Assembly (NCBI GenBank): GCA_016802295.1 | Contig: JAESIW010000210.1 | Coordinates: 558,001 to 622,000 of the forward strand | Reading direction: 5' to 3' | Source of the DNA: Brachionus rotundiformis | Taxonomy: Eukaryota; Rotifera; Eurotatoria; Ploima; Brachionidae | DNA length: 64,000 bases | Shown: in pieces, positions 53,681 to 63,359 of the stretch | Layout of the letters: each line of letters starts with the position of its first letter | Numbering within the stretch: position 1 is the first letter of the stretch | The notes under the pieces: generated by a model | Seen by the model: only the letters and a program-made list of their open reading frames with translations | What the model was told of the DNA's origin: nothing | Databases searched by the model: none | Program-made: the position numbers and the translations under genes

Positions 53681-54688
53681 ATGTATAAAGCTATAATTAA
53701 GTTTATAGCTTTATGTGTTTTGTGTAATATTATTTTTTATAGTTACTGTGTAGCTAGTACCCAAACCGAGCTAGTTAGATTATCGGAAATTGTTAGGCAA
53801 AACGAAACCGAACTAAGTAAATTAAAAGACGAACAAGAAAAACTAGCCCTGCAACAACAACATATTAAGCAAAAAATTACAGAATATCAAAAAGCACTTA
53901 GCACCACTGTGGTTTCTGCTTATAAGCTTAATAGCCTGCCTAGTAAGTTATTGGTAAGTAATTCTAACAACAATGCTACTGCGGTGGCGTATTCTTTATT
54001 TGCTTATTACCATACGTATTTAAAGCAAAAAACTAATTCGTTTAACGAATACATACAGCTAGTAAAACAAAACGAAATTACCTTAAACAATCTACAAAAC
54101 AAAATTAACCACATTAACTATGTAGTGGCTAAAAATAAAAAGCAACTACAAGCCATGCTTGCTAATAATAACACCAATGTTGCTAATATTAAGCAATCTA
54201 ACGCTAATTTAGTTAAACAACAAAGCAATATAGCCTATTTAATTAATAAAATTTCTAACAATAATTTATTGCTAAAGCAAGAACAACAAGAAGATAACAA
54301 CCTAGAAAAAAATTATAAAAATAAATTTGTGTGGCCTTCTGCTGGTTATATTGAAAGTAATTTTTTAAGTAACAACAACCCAATGTATAAAAACGGCATT
54401 ACCTTAGTAACTCTACCGCAAAGCCAAATTGTTAGCCCTATGCACGGCGAAGTAGTTTTTATAGACAACGGCAATTATTTAGATTTAAACAACATTATTA
54501 TTATAAAACACTCGGCTTCTTATTATAGTGTTTTAATAGGCAATTTTAAGCCTTTTGTTATGATTACCCAACTAGTACAAACACACGAACCCATTGCTAT
54601 TACCCATAATAAATCTAGCCTACTGTACTTTGAAATGCAATATCAAAACCAACCCATTAACCCCAATAATTGGCTAGTTAAACGCTAA
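53681..54688 (+). CDS. EnvC-like murein hydrolase activator with degenerate LytM domain
   Basis: 335 residues from Met at 53681 (an ATG at 53645 would overlap gpmI by 26 bp). Signal peptide YKAIIKFIALCVLCNIIF..., then a long coiled coil (about 30-225) and a C-terminal LytM-like domain. The zinc residues are lost: KNGIT replaces HNGID and LYFEMQ replaces HLHFEI. That is the pattern of EnvC, which activates cell-division amidases and does not itself cut. It sits in the conserved gpmI-envC-ctpA-rppH order. Confidence 0.85.
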   Translation: MYKAIIKFIALCVLCNIIFYSYCVASTQTELVRLSEIVRQNETELSKLKDEQEKLALQQQHIKQKITEYQKALSTTVVSAYKLNSLPSKLLVSNSNNNATAVAYSLFAYYHTYLKQKTNSFNEYIQLVKQNEITLNNLQNKINHINYVVAKNKKQLQAMLANNNTNVANIKQSNANLVKQQSNIAYLINKISNNNLLLKQEQQEDNNLEKNYKNKFVWPSAGYIESNFLSNNNPMYKNGITLVTLPQSQIVSPMHGEVVFIDNGNYLDLNNIIIIKHSASYYSVLIGNFKPFVMITQLVQTHEPIAITHNKSSLLYFEMQYQNQPINPNNWLVKR

Positions 54689-54823
54689 TTGTTGCCATTT
54701 AAAAAGAATCTACAAAAAATTATTAACTTTTAGATTTTAATTTTATAAGTTTAAAAGCTATGCACTGTATAGCGTTATTTAAAATTAATAATTAATAAAT
54801 AAATTTTACCGTATAATTAATTT

Positions 54824-55810
54824 ATGAAAAAAAAATTATCTATACAGCTACTAGCCCTACTATGTACGTTATTAGTTGGTTTTACTGCAGGTTTTGTTGT
54901 ATCTAACCGCTATAACGCCACACAATACACGGCATTGCAAAACCCTAATTTACAACAAGCCATTAGCAAATTTAATAGCTTTATAATAGCTTTAGATAAA
55001 TACTACTATGTTAATATAAATCATAACCAAGTAGTAAACACCGCCATACAATCTGTTTTAAATAGCTTAGATAACTTTAGCACCGTTATACCTGTTAGTA
55101 GTGCTTTAAACAACAATACCAAACTAAGCTTAAGCAATAATAAAAATAATAATCAGGTTAGTGCACTTACTTCGTTTAACAGTAACAACCAAAATAAAAA
55201 TGTTATTGTAAACACCATTAATAACACTTTATATATTAAAATTAATAGTTTTGTAAAAAATACTAGCAAAGTATTGCAAAATAAAGTATTAACAGCACTT
55301 AACCAAAATCCTGCTATTAGTGGCGTTATATTAGATTTACAAAATAATCCGGGTGGCTATTTAAACGAAGGCGTAGCCACTGCAGATATTTTTTTAGAAT
55401 ACGGCCTAATAGCCACAGTGCCTAATTATAAAAGCAACCAAAATTATAACTCTACCTTAGCTAACTATACCGCCACGGCATTGGTTGTTAATAAACCATT
55501 ATATAGTTTACCTATGTATGTATTAGTTAATAATAAAACGGCTTCGGCGGCAGAACTAGTAGCAGGCACGTTACAAAACAATAACCGTGCTATTGTGGTT
55601 GGGCAACCAACTGTTGGCAAAAACTTAATACAAAGTACTTTTTATTTGCAAAATAATTTTGCTATAAAACTAACCACTGCCAGTTATATACTACCACCTA
55701 GTAAACACTACAAAACAAACAACTTTAACGGTATTAAGCCAAATATACTAGTAAAAAATAATATTTTAGATTATACTATTAATATAATACAAAAATCTAA
55801 AACAAAATAA
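54824..55810 (+). CDS. ctpA: S41 C-terminal processing peptidase, short form without clear PDZ
   Basis: Periplasmic serine protease of the CtpA/Prc group. 328 residues, with an N-terminal signal/anchor segment. The S41 core has GVILDLQNNPGGYLNEGV (about 163-180), the nucleophile Ser in NKTASAAELVAGT (about 240-252) and the general-base Lys in GQPTVGKNLIQS. The region between anchor and core, where a PDZ domain normally sits, holds about 60 residues of low-complexity Asn/Ser-rich sequence. So the PDZ is missing or reduced. It lies in the conserved envC-ctpA-rppH order. Confidence 0.87.
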   Translation: MKKKLSIQLLALLCTLLVGFTAGFVVSNRYNATQYTALQNPNLQQAISKFNSFIIALDKYYYVNINHNQVVNTAIQSVLNSLDNFSTVIPVSSALNNNTKLSLSNNKNNNQVSALTSFNSNNQNKNVIVNTINNTLYIKINSFVKNTSKVLQNKVLTALNQNPAISGVILDLQNNPGGYLNEGVATADIFLEYGLIATVPNYKSNQNYNSTLANYTATALVVNKPLYSLPMYVLVNNKTASAAELVAGTLQNNNRAIVVGQPTVGKNLIQSTFYLQNNFAIKLTTASYILPPSKHYKTNNFNGIKPNILVKNNILDYTINIIQKSKTK

Positions 55811-55822
55811 TCTATTACAAAA

Positions 55823-56308
55823 ATGCAAAAAATTTACAGAAAATCTATTGGTTGCGTTTTGCTAAACAATAACAACAAAGTATTTTTAGCTAAACGCGTA
55901 AACGACAACTTACCCAGAATGCAAAACCCTTGGCAAATGCCACAAGGCGGTGTAGAACAAGGCGAAACCTTAGAGCAAACTTTGTTTAGAGAATTAAGAG
56001 AAGAAATTGGTACTAATAATATAGCAATTTTAGCTAAATCTAACACTGTATATTACGATTTTCCGCCACATGTTGCCGAAAAACTACAAAAACACTTTGG
56101 CAGTTACTACTGTGGGCAAGAACAAGTATGGTTTTATTGCAAATTTTTAGGAGACGATAGCGAGTTTAATTTTAAATTAACTAATCATCCAGAATTTACA
56201 GAGTTTGAATGGGTAACGCCAGAAGTTGCCATAGAGCGTGCCGTAGAATTTAAAAAAGACTTGTATAAAGAAGTTTTTAACCAAGCTAAATTTTTACAAC
56301 TGGTATAA
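55823..56308 (+). CDS. rppH: RNA pyrophosphohydrolase
   Basis: Nudix enzyme that removes pyrophosphate from mRNA 5' ends to start decay. 161 residues. The Nudix box GGVEQGETLEQTLFRELREEIG runs at about 39-60 (parts quoted within limits), followed by the RppH-type WYYCKFLG-like WFYCKFLGDD and ITNHPEFTEFEW. It follows ctpA by 12 bp. Confidence 0.93.
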   Translation: MQKIYRKSIGCVLLNNNNKVFLAKRVNDNLPRMQNPWQMPQGGVEQGETLEQTLFRELREEIGTNNIAILAKSNTVYYDFPPHVAEKLQKHFGSYYCGQEQVWFYCKFLGDDSEFNFKLTNHPEFTEFEWVTPEVAIERAVEFKKDLYKEVFNQAKFLQLV

Positions 56309-56317
56309 CTTAATAAT

Positions 56318-57244
56318 ATGGAATATCTACTAATTGCCGTTGGGGTTGCTTTGTTAACAGTGGGGGCTAACTACTTAGTTAATACCGCTTTAGCTATTGG
56401 GGTTAAATTAAAAATTAATCCAGCTTTTTTAGGTATGGTAGTTTTAGGCTTTGGTACTTCTTTGCCAGAGCTACAGTCTTCGGTTACTGCATCTGTAAAA
56501 AACTTACAAGCCGTGGCAATAGGCAATGTTATAGGTAGTAATATTTTTAATGTATTATTTGTATTAGGTGTTTGTGCCTTAATTTCTAACTTAACGGTTA
56601 AAAAAATTTATAAAACCGATATAGCCTATTTGTTAATTACCAATATTGCATTTGCTTTATTTTTATTGTACTTAGGTATTAATTTATACACAGGTTTAGT
56701 TTTAATTATTTTGTTTTTGGCTAGTTTGGTTAGTAGTTATAAAGTACACAAAAATAATTACGTACAATCTATAGAAAACGACTTAAAATCTACCCATATA
56801 ATTAAAATACTACTATTTGCTATAGTAGGTTTTTTTGGCCTGTTTTATGGTGCCGAACTACTAATAACCAACAGCATTATAATAGCCAATAAACTAGGCT
56901 TAAGCCAACGTATAATAGGTATAACAGTGGTTGCTATTGGTACTTCGTTGCCAGAACTTGCAACTAGCGTAATAGCAAGTTTAAAAAAACAAAACGATAT
57001 GGCCGTGTATAATATTATTGGTAGCAATATTTTTAATATATCTATTATAGCTGGGGTGTCTGGAGTTATTAATCCATTTTATATGGGTAAAATTTTTGAA
57101 CTAGATATTGCTTTTTTTGCTCTAGCATTAGTTATACTAACTATAATAGCTTTGCGTTATGCCAATAAAACCGTTGGTAAACAATTATCTATAACTATGT
57201 TAGTTTATTTTGTAATTTACAGTACTTTATTATTTTATAAGTAA
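56318..57244 (+). CDS. Calcium/sodium antiporter, CaCA family (YrbG-like)
   Basis: 308 residues with ten hydrophobic segments and the two alpha repeats of the family: GFGTSLPELQSSVTA then GNVIGSNIFNV (about 46-80), and AIGTSLPELATSVIA then NIIGSNIFNIS (about 206-240). The Glu residues at the ion site are kept in both. A cation exchanger of the inner membrane; ion specificity (Ca, Na or other) is inferred only. uvrC follows 5 bp downstream. Confidence 0.9.
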   Translation: MEYLLIAVGVALLTVGANYLVNTALAIGVKLKINPAFLGMVVLGFGTSLPELQSSVTASVKNLQAVAIGNVIGSNIFNVLFVLGVCALISNLTVKKIYKTDIAYLLITNIAFALFLLYLGINLYTGLVLIILFLASLVSSYKVHKNNYVQSIENDLKSTHIIKILLFAIVGFFGLFYGAELLITNSIIIANKLGLSQRIIGITVVAIGTSLPELATSVIASLKKQNDMAVYNIIGSNIFNISIIAGVSGVINPFYMGKIFELDIAFFALALVILTIIALRYANKTVGKQLSITMLVYFVIYSTLLFYK

Positions 57245-57249
57245 ATATT

Positions 57250-59079
57250 ATGTCTGGTGGCTTAATAATAAAACAAATTTCTGCATTTATTCCTAATTCG
57301 GCCGGCATATACCAAATGCTAAATGCCAATGGTAAAATTATTTACATTGGTAAAGCCAAAGATTTAAAAAAACGAGTATACAGCTACAGTAGCGTTAACT
57401 TAAGCCCTAAAACCGCTTTTATGGTTAGCTTGGTGCATAATGTAAAGTGGATAATTACTAATTCGGAAAAAGAAGCTTTAATTTTAGAAGCCGACCTAAT
57501 AAAAAACATTAAACCACAATTTAACATTTTACTTAAAGACGATAAAAGCCAACCTTTTATTAAGTTTTGGCTAGAAGACCAATACCCAAGAATAACAAAA
57601 TATAGAGGCAAAAACAAAACACAATCTAAAGATTTACTAGGGCCTTTTGCATCTAGCAAAGAAGCAGATGAGTTTATAAAAATTTTACAAAAATTATTTT
57701 TACTTAGAACCTGCAGTAATGCTACCTTTAATAACCGAGTATCCCCTTGCATTTTGCACCAAATTAAACGTTGCAGTGCCCCTTGTGTTAATAAAATTTC
57801 TACCCAAGATTATGCAACCCTTTGCAAGCAAGCCATAAATTTTTTAAAAGGTAATAGCCAATTGCTTAAGCAAACGCTATCTAACCAAATGCAACAAGCT
57901 AAAGAAAAACAAGACTTTGAGTCTGCTATTATTTTTAGAGACAGGTTAATTCAATTAAATAACACGTTGTCTAAGCAATCTATTTTACTAAATAATAGCG
58001 AAAATGCAGACTTTATTGCAATTGTACCAGCCGTGCAATACAATAAAGAAAGCTACTTTATAAAATTATTTATGTTGCGGGGCGGGCATAACTACGGCTT
58101 TGTAGATAAAATGCTAGAATTTAAAGTAGAAACCAGCATAGAAGAAGCTTTAGAATATTTTTTAATGCAATATTACCAAAATATGGCAGATATTCCTAAT
58201 ATTTACACCAACGTAAGCATTACTGCTACCCACATAGCAGAAGTACTGCAAGATAAAAGCCAAAAAGCAATTAAAATATTAACGCCCAACAACACGCAAA
58301 AAAAAGATTTAATGCAAATTGTAATAAATAATGCACACGAATCGCTACAAAAATATTTTGCCGATAATACTAAATGGTTAGAAAAATTTAACAGCCTAAA
58401 AGATTTTTTTAAATTACCCAATAGCATTAACAACATAGAGATTTATGATAATTCGCATTTTTTTGGCGAACTACCCCTAGGCGTAATGGTTAGCGCCAAC
58501 ATAAGTGGCTTTAATAAAAACAACTACCGTATTTTTAATGTAAAAGATAATATAAACCCTAGCGATGATTACGCAATTTTAAACGAAGTTTTTACCAGAA
58601 GATTTGCTAAAGACACTAAACTAGAAAAACCAGATTTAATATTGGTAGACGGAGGTAAAGGCCAGTTTAACATTGCAAAAAATGTATTGCAACAGCACAA
58701 TATTAATATTCCGTTAGTAGCTATAGCAAAAGGCGAAGAACGCAACAAAAGCCAAGAAAAATTATTTTTAGATAATCAATTAATTAGTAATAATCAAATA
58801 CCTATTAATATTTTGCACTTTATTCAACAATTACGTAACGAAGCCCACCGCTTTGCCGTTAAAAGTATAAACCAACGTAAACAAAAATCTTTAAAAACTT
58901 CGGGGTTAGATGGAATTCCAGCAATAGGAAAAAAACGCAAACAGTTATTGCTTAACCAGTTTGGTAGTATACAAAACATTAAGCAGGCTTCGGTAGAGCA
59001 ACTAGAAAAAACGCCAATGTTTAACAAAGCGTTAGCCACCAGCGTTTATAATTATTTTAACAGCAAAACTAAAAGTTAA
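57250..59079 (+). CDS. uvrC: UvrABC excision nuclease subunit C
   Basis: Makes the two incisions in nucleotide excision repair. The 609 residues show the GIY-YIG nuclease AGIYQMLNANGKIIYIGKA (about 18-36), the Cys-rich segment RTCSNATFNNRVSPC and CSAPC, the UVR motif, an RNase H-like C-terminal nuclease with LVDGGKGQFN, and helix-hairpin-helix motifs near the end (LDGIPAIGKKRKQLL). uvrA and uvrB are not in the window. It overlaps the convergent OMP gene by 4 bp. Confidence 0.96.
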   Translation: MSGGLIIKQISAFIPNSAGIYQMLNANGKIIYIGKAKDLKKRVYSYSSVNLSPKTAFMVSLVHNVKWIITNSEKEALILEADLIKNIKPQFNILLKDDKSQPFIKFWLEDQYPRITKYRGKNKTQSKDLLGPFASSKEADEFIKILQKLFLLRTCSNATFNNRVSPCILHQIKRCSAPCVNKISTQDYATLCKQAINFLKGNSQLLKQTLSNQMQQAKEKQDFESAIIFRDRLIQLNNTLSKQSILLNNSENADFIAIVPAVQYNKESYFIKLFMLRGGHNYGFVDKMLEFKVETSIEEALEYFLMQYYQNMADIPNIYTNVSITATHIAEVLQDKSQKAIKILTPNNTQKKDLMQIVINNAHESLQKYFADNTKWLEKFNSLKDFFKLPNSINNIEIYDNSHFFGELPLGVMVSANISGFNKNNYRIFNVKDNINPSDDYAILNEVFTRRFAKDTKLEKPDLILVDGGKGQFNIAKNVLQQHNINIPLVAIAKGEERNKSQEKLFLDNQLISNNQIPINILHFIQQLRNEAHRFAVKSINQRKQKSLKTSGLDGIPAIGKKRKQLLLNQFGSIQNIKQASVEQLEKTPMFNKALATSVYNYFNSKTKS

Positions 59080-60512
59080 AAGGCTAAAATTAAACCTACC
59101 CTAACCGATGCTTGCTCTCTTTTAATATCAAAATTATATTCTTTTAATTCTAAATTTGTTTGTTTAACGCCGTTAGCCTCGGTTGTAACTAGGTTAACGT
59201 ATTTAGCTTTAACGTTAGAAGCAGAGTTAATTACATAATTACCTTCTATTTGTAAAGCTAAGGTTTTATATAACTTTACATTAGCCCCTAAGCCTACTTT
59301 AAAGCTAGTTAAAAATACATCTTGCGAATCATTTTCTAATTTATAATACTTATCGCCTGTTTTAGATTCTACTGTACTTCTAGTTTGCCCTTTGTAAGAG
59401 TAATAAGTACAGTCTAACGCACCTAATGTAGTAAAATTATAACCTACATCACCTTGTTGGTCTATCTCTTGTTTAGTTATTTTAAAGTTATTATCCATAC
59501 TTTCCATAAAAGCTTCGTCGTCTTTTTTAAATTCATCTAAGCTGGCTGTTGGTAATTGCGAATAACAGATTCTATTTTGTAAATAGTTAATATCTGCACC
59601 TTCAAAATTGCTATCTATAACTTCTTTATCTAAATCTGTAGCTAACACTTTATACTTGCCAGAATTTAGTGTGTATGTGTTTAATTGCTTTTGCTTATCT
59701 GCATAAACCGACAAAGCCTGCATTTTAACATCTACACTTTGCACGCCTACTTCGGCAGAGCCAGTTAAGTATAAATTGTAGCTACGTTCTTGCCAAAAGT
59801 TATAATGTAAGGCAATAGCAGCGGTGTTCATGGCTTTAGATTTAAGGCTTAAATTAAAACCCGCAAAATCATTAAATTTGGCTTTTTGTAAGTCTTTTAT
59901 TACAAATTCGTTAATTGCGGTGTAAGTGTTGCTATCGTAGCCTAACTCTACACCAAAAGAAACTCTGTTGCCTTTGTAATAACCTACTCTGGCACCGTAG
60001 CCACCGCTAGATTCTGAAGAAGATTTGTTTTTGTTAAATTGTAAATTGCTATCTGCTTTATTGGTAGATAAATCCATAACTGCTAATGGTTTTATTTGGC
60101 TACTATAAGCATAACCAACTACTTTATTGGTTAACAAATTAAATATTTTAGAATTAATTAAACGTTCTTCTTGTCTTTTTTTGTAGTTTTCTAATACAGT
60201 GTTACGCAATTGTTGTTGTTTAATAACGTCTTCGTTAGTAACTACATTTACCGTATTAGCGTTTTCGCCTTGATTAATTTGCGTAATCACATTGCCGTTT
60301 TCGTCTATTACATCTACATTTTGCGGTTGTATAGAAGAAATAATTTGCTGATTAAGTATTTGGTTAAAATTAATTGTTGGCGGTTGCAAAGCTTTGTTGT
60401 AATCTGTTAGTTGCTCTATAAAAGTTTGAGCCTGAACAAAGCTAAAAAAAGAAAATAAAAAAAATAGTGCTACATATTTTGTAGATTGTTTTAAATTTTT
60501 AAAGTACAGCAT
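59076..60512 (-). CDS. Outer-membrane beta-barrel protein, unknown
   Basis: 478 residues. Signal peptide FLFSFFSFVQAQ (about 18-29). An Asn/Gln-rich part with a coiled stretch (QQLRNTVLENYKKRQEE) covers about 60-120. From about 150 there are alternating beta strands with aromatic girdles (YGARVGYYKG and others), ending in VRVGLILAF, the C-terminal Phe signature of barrel proteins. No close family was recognised. It is a single gene convergent with uvrC, and a candidate surface antigen or porin. Confidence 0.7.
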   Translation of the reverse strand: MLYFKNLKQSTKYVALFFLFSFFSFVQAQTFIEQLTDYNKALQPPTINFNQILNQQIISSIQPQNVDVIDENGNVITQINQGENANTVNVVTNEDVIKQQQLRNTVLENYKKRQEERLINSKIFNLLTNKVVGYAYSSQIKPLAVMDLSTNKADSNLQFNKNKSSSESSGGYGARVGYYKGNRVSFGVELGYDSNTYTAINEFVIKDLQKAKFNDFAGFNLSLKSKAMNTAAIALHYNFWQERSYNLYLTGSAEVGVQSVDVKMQALSVYADKQKQLNTYTLNSGKYKVLATDLDKEVIDSNFEGADINYLQNRICYSQLPTASLDEFKKDDEAFMESMDNNFKITKQEIDQQGDVGYNFTTLGALDCTYYSYKGQTRSTVESKTGDKYYKLENDSQDVFLTSFKVGLGANVKLYKTLALQIEGNYVINSASNVKAKYVNLVTTEANGVKQTNLELKEYNFDIKREQASVRVGLILAF

Positions 60513-60677
60513 TTAACCCATTTTAACATTGTAAGTTGTTGTTTTGTTGTATACGTTACTATAATTATAATACAGTTTTAATAAATATAAAACATATAAA
60601 TATAAAATAAAAGTTTTATTATATATAATAACATATTTATTTACAAATGTGGCAATTAATTTTTACAAAAAAAATCG

Positions 60678-60706
60678 TTGATAATACTGCATATATGTGC
60701 TACTAT
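60678..60706 (+). promoter_or_regulatory. Sigma70-type promoter of rplY
   Basis: -35 TTGATA (60678-60683), 17-bp spacer, -10 TACTAT (60701-60706). It predicts a leader of about 90 bases before rplY. Confidence 0.7.
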
Positions 60707-60722
60707 GTATTGTTAAAAAAAC

Positions 60723-60764
60723 AGGTATTTAATTTATACACCCTTGGAGGTAAGCTAAATACCT
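60723..60764 (+). promoter_or_regulatory. Leader hairpin upstream of rplY
   Basis: Perfect 9-bp stem AGGTATTTA (60723-60731) with TAAATACCT (60756-60764), 24-base loop containing CCTTGGAGGTAA. It lies within the predicted 5' leader of rplY, with a GGAGG that resembles an anti-SD partner or a site for L25 binding. A ribosomal protein leader is possible; no known class is matched. Confidence 0.4.
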
Positions 60765-60800
60765 AAAGCATTTATTAAAATTTTTATAAGGATAAAACTA

Positions 60801-61388
60801 ATGTCTACATCATTTACATTTACTGCACAAACACGTGCTAAAGTTGGCAAGGGGGCCTCTAGAGCAGAAAGAAGAAACGGTTTAGTGCCTGCAAGCGTTT
60901 ACGGAGACTCTAAAGAGCCAGTTTCTGTATTGCTTAACCCTAAAGAAATTACCCAACAACTACATAACCCTACTTTATACAGTAATATTTACAAAGTAGC
61001 TATAAACAACAAAGAAGAAGAAGTTTTAGTTAGAAAATTACAGTTTCATCCTGTAAAAGACCATGTAATTCATGTTGATATGCTAAGAGTTGGTAAAAAC
61101 ACTGTAACCAGAGTTAGTGTGCCTATTAACTTTATTAACCAATCTAAATCCGAAGGTTTAAAATTTGGTGGCTTGTTAAACATTGTTACCCATAGTTTAG
61201 AACTTGCAGGTAACCCTAAAAACATTCCTAGCTCTATAGAAATAGACCTAGCAAACACCAGAGTTGGTAGTGTTATTAAAATAGAAGAAGTAAAATTACC
61301 AGAAGGTATTAAAACCTATTACCCTAAAGGTTTTGCTATTGTTTCTATTACTGCAACTAAAGAAGAACCTAAAGCAGAACAAAAATAA
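60801..61388 (+). CDS. rplY: 50S ribosomal protein L25 (TL5/CTC form)
   Basis: 5S rRNA-binding protein. 195 residues, so the long TL5/CTC type with an N-terminal L25 domain (about 1-95; GKGASRAERRNGLVPASVYG) and a C-terminal beta domain (about 96-185). It ends with an acidic Lys/Glu/Ala tail. It opens rplY-pth-ychF. AAGGA lies before the start. Confidence 0.95.
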   Translation: MSTSFTFTAQTRAKVGKGASRAERRNGLVPASVYGDSKEPVSVLLNPKEITQQLHNPTLYSNIYKVAINNKEEEVLVRKLQFHPVKDHVIHVDMLRVGKNTVTRVSVPINFINQSKSEGLKFGGLLNIVTHSLELAGNPKNIPSSIEIDLANTRVGSVIKIEEVKLPEGIKTYYPKGFAIVSITATKEEPKAEQK

Positions 61389-61415
61389 TTTATTACAAAT
61401 ATTATTTAAATTTAA

Positions 61416-61982
61416 ATGCAAACAATTGCACTTGTAGGTTTAGGCAACCCAAATAGTAAATATAAACACACCAAACACAATATTGGTTGGTTAATTATAC
61501 AAGCCTTGGCTAACCACTTACAAGTGCAGTTTTCTAGTAGTTTTAACTCTAATTTTGCTGTGGCAAAGCTAAATAACTACAATATTTTACTACAGCAACC
61601 AACTACCTACATGAACAAATCTGGCATTGCAGTAAGTATGTTAAAAAATTTTTACAAACTTAACAACAACAATATTATTGTATTTAGCGATGATTTAGAC
61701 TTAGATTTTTTAAAAATAAAACACAAAATTAACAGTGGCCACGGTGGGCACAACGGCCTAAAAGATATTATAGCCCACATAGGTAACGATTTTAGCCGTA
61801 TAAAAATAGGTATAGGTAGCCCTGCAATTAAAACCGATGTTAGCAACTACGTACTAAGCAATTTTAACAAAACAGAATTAGAGCAAATTAACCACTTACA
61901 AAACTTAATAATACATAATTTGCCAGCCCTATTAAGCAAAAACTTTGCTTTATTTACCGGCAACATTAAAGCTAACTTATAG
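61416..61982 (+). CDS. pth: Peptidyl-tRNA hydrolase
   Basis: Releases tRNA from stalled peptidyl-tRNA. 188 residues. LVGLGNPNSKYKHTKHNIGW (about 5-24) has the catalytic His; TYMNKSGIAV, FSDDLDLDF and GHGGHNGLKDI (about 108-118) complete the family pattern. It starts 27 bp after rplY. Confidence 0.97.
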   Translation: MQTIALVGLGNPNSKYKHTKHNIGWLIIQALANHLQVQFSSSFNSNFAVAKLNNYNILLQQPTTYMNKSGIAVSMLKNFYKLNNNNIIVFSDDLDLDFLKIKHKINSGHGGHNGLKDIIAHIGNDFSRIKIGIGSPAIKTDVSNYVLSNFNKTELEQINHLQNLIIHNLPALLSKNFALFTGNIKANL

Positions 61983-62066
61983 CATTTTATATAAACTTAT
62001 TAAAAATTAAGGTTAAAGCTAGCTAAATTAACAAATTAAACTATAAAATAGGAAAATAAAAAAAAT

Positions 62067-63167
62067 ATGACTTTAAATTGTGGAATTGTTGGCTTACCCA
62101 ACGTTGGTAAATCTACTTTATTTAATGCATTAACTTCTACGCAAAACGCCCAAGCGGCTAATTATCCATTTTGCACTATAGAGCCCAACCAAGGTATTGT
62201 AGACGTGCCAGATAGCCGTTTGCTACAATTAGCAGCTATAGCTAACTCTAAAACTATTTTACCTGCTAGATTAGAGTTTATAGACATAGCAGGCTTAGTT
62301 AAAGGAGCAAGCAAAGGCGAAGGTTTAGGTAATCAGTTTTTATCTAATATTAGAGAGGTAGACGCTATTATTCATGTGGTTAGATGTTTTGACGACAGCA
62401 ACATTATACACGTAGAAGAAACCGTTAACCCCACCAGAGACATTGAAATTATTAATACCGAGCTAATGCTTGCAGATTTAGAATCGCTAGAAAAAAGATT
62501 GCCTAATTTAGAAAAAAAAGCTAAAACTGGCGATAAAATTAGCAAAGAAATGGTAGAAGTTATTAATATAATTATACCAGTATTAAGTGCAGGCCAACTA
62601 GCTAATACCATTACTTTTACCCCTGCACAGCAAATTATTGTAAAACAATTGTTTTTGTTAACCACAAAGCCAGTTTTATACGTTTGCAATGTACCAGAAA
62701 CCGATGTAATAAACGGTAACCAGTACTCTGCTAAAGTGCAAGAAATTGCCAAAACCACTAATTCTAATACTGTGTTAATTTGTGCCTCTATAGAGCAAGA
62801 AATTGCCACTTTACCAACCAAAGAAGATAAAATAGAATTTTTAGAAACCCTAGGCTTGCAAGAATCTGGTTTAGATAGAATTATTAAACAAGCTTACAGT
62901 ATTTTAAACTTACAAACTTTTTTTACCATAGGGCCAAAAGAAGCACGTGCATGGACTATAACCAAAAATACTACCGCACCCGATGCCGCAGCGGAGATTC
63001 ATAGCGATATGCAACGTGGCTTTATTGCCGCAGAGGTAATATCTTATAAAGACTATATAGAACTAAAAGGCGAACAGCAAGCCAAAGAAAAAGGGAAGTT
63101 AAAAATTGAAGGCAAAACCTATATAGTTAACGATGGCGATGTTGTTTTATTTAGATTTAATGTTTAG
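62067..63167 (+). CDS. ychF: Redox-regulated ATPase YchF
   Basis: Obg-family P-loop NTPase that prefers ATP and binds ribosomes. 366 residues. Walker A GLPNVGKSTLFNAL (about 8-21), DIAGLVKGASKGEGLGN (about 73-89), the altered specificity motif CNVPETD and the C-terminal TGS-like domain with FTIGPKEARAWT and EVISYKDYIE. It is the last gene of the rplY-pth-ychF run. Confidence 0.97.
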   Translation: MTLNCGIVGLPNVGKSTLFNALTSTQNAQAANYPFCTIEPNQGIVDVPDSRLLQLAAIANSKTILPARLEFIDIAGLVKGASKGEGLGNQFLSNIREVDAIIHVVRCFDDSNIIHVEETVNPTRDIEIINTELMLADLESLEKRLPNLEKKAKTGDKISKEMVEVINIIIPVLSAGQLANTITFTPAQQIIVKQLFLLTTKPVLYVCNVPETDVINGNQYSAKVQEIAKTTNSNTVLICASIEQEIATLPTKEDKIEFLETLGLQESGLDRIIKQAYSILNLQTFFTIGPKEARAWTITKNTTAPDAAAEIHSDMQRGFIAAEVISYKDYIELKGEQQAKEKGKLKIEGKTYIVNDGDVVLFRFNV

Positions 63168-63254
63168 TAACATGTAATTTGTAAAAAAAATTTTGCTAAA
63201 ACCCCGTATTTTACTTATATTTTTAACTTTTTTTGTAAACTTTTGTTAATAATG

Positions 63255-63284
63255 TTGACTTGAGTTTTTATTTTATACTACAAT
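63255..63284 (+). promoter_or_regulatory. Sigma70-type promoter of the NSS symporter gene
   Basis: -35 TTGACT (63255-63260), 18-bp spacer, -10 TACAAT (63279-63284). It predicts a leader of about 70 bases, with a 6-bp GCTTAA/TTAAGC hairpin at 63294-63313. AAGGAGAG lies 12 bases before the start. Confidence 0.6.
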
Positions 63285-63359
63285 ACTTTTTATGCTTAAA
63301 AATTTTGTTAAGCTTAAAATTTATTAATTTATAACAATAAAAGGAGAGAAACAAAGATT

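Noticed and set aside
62372..62821. Minus-strand open frame of 149 codons inside ychF
   Set aside because: Antisense shadow of ychF; no signal of its own.
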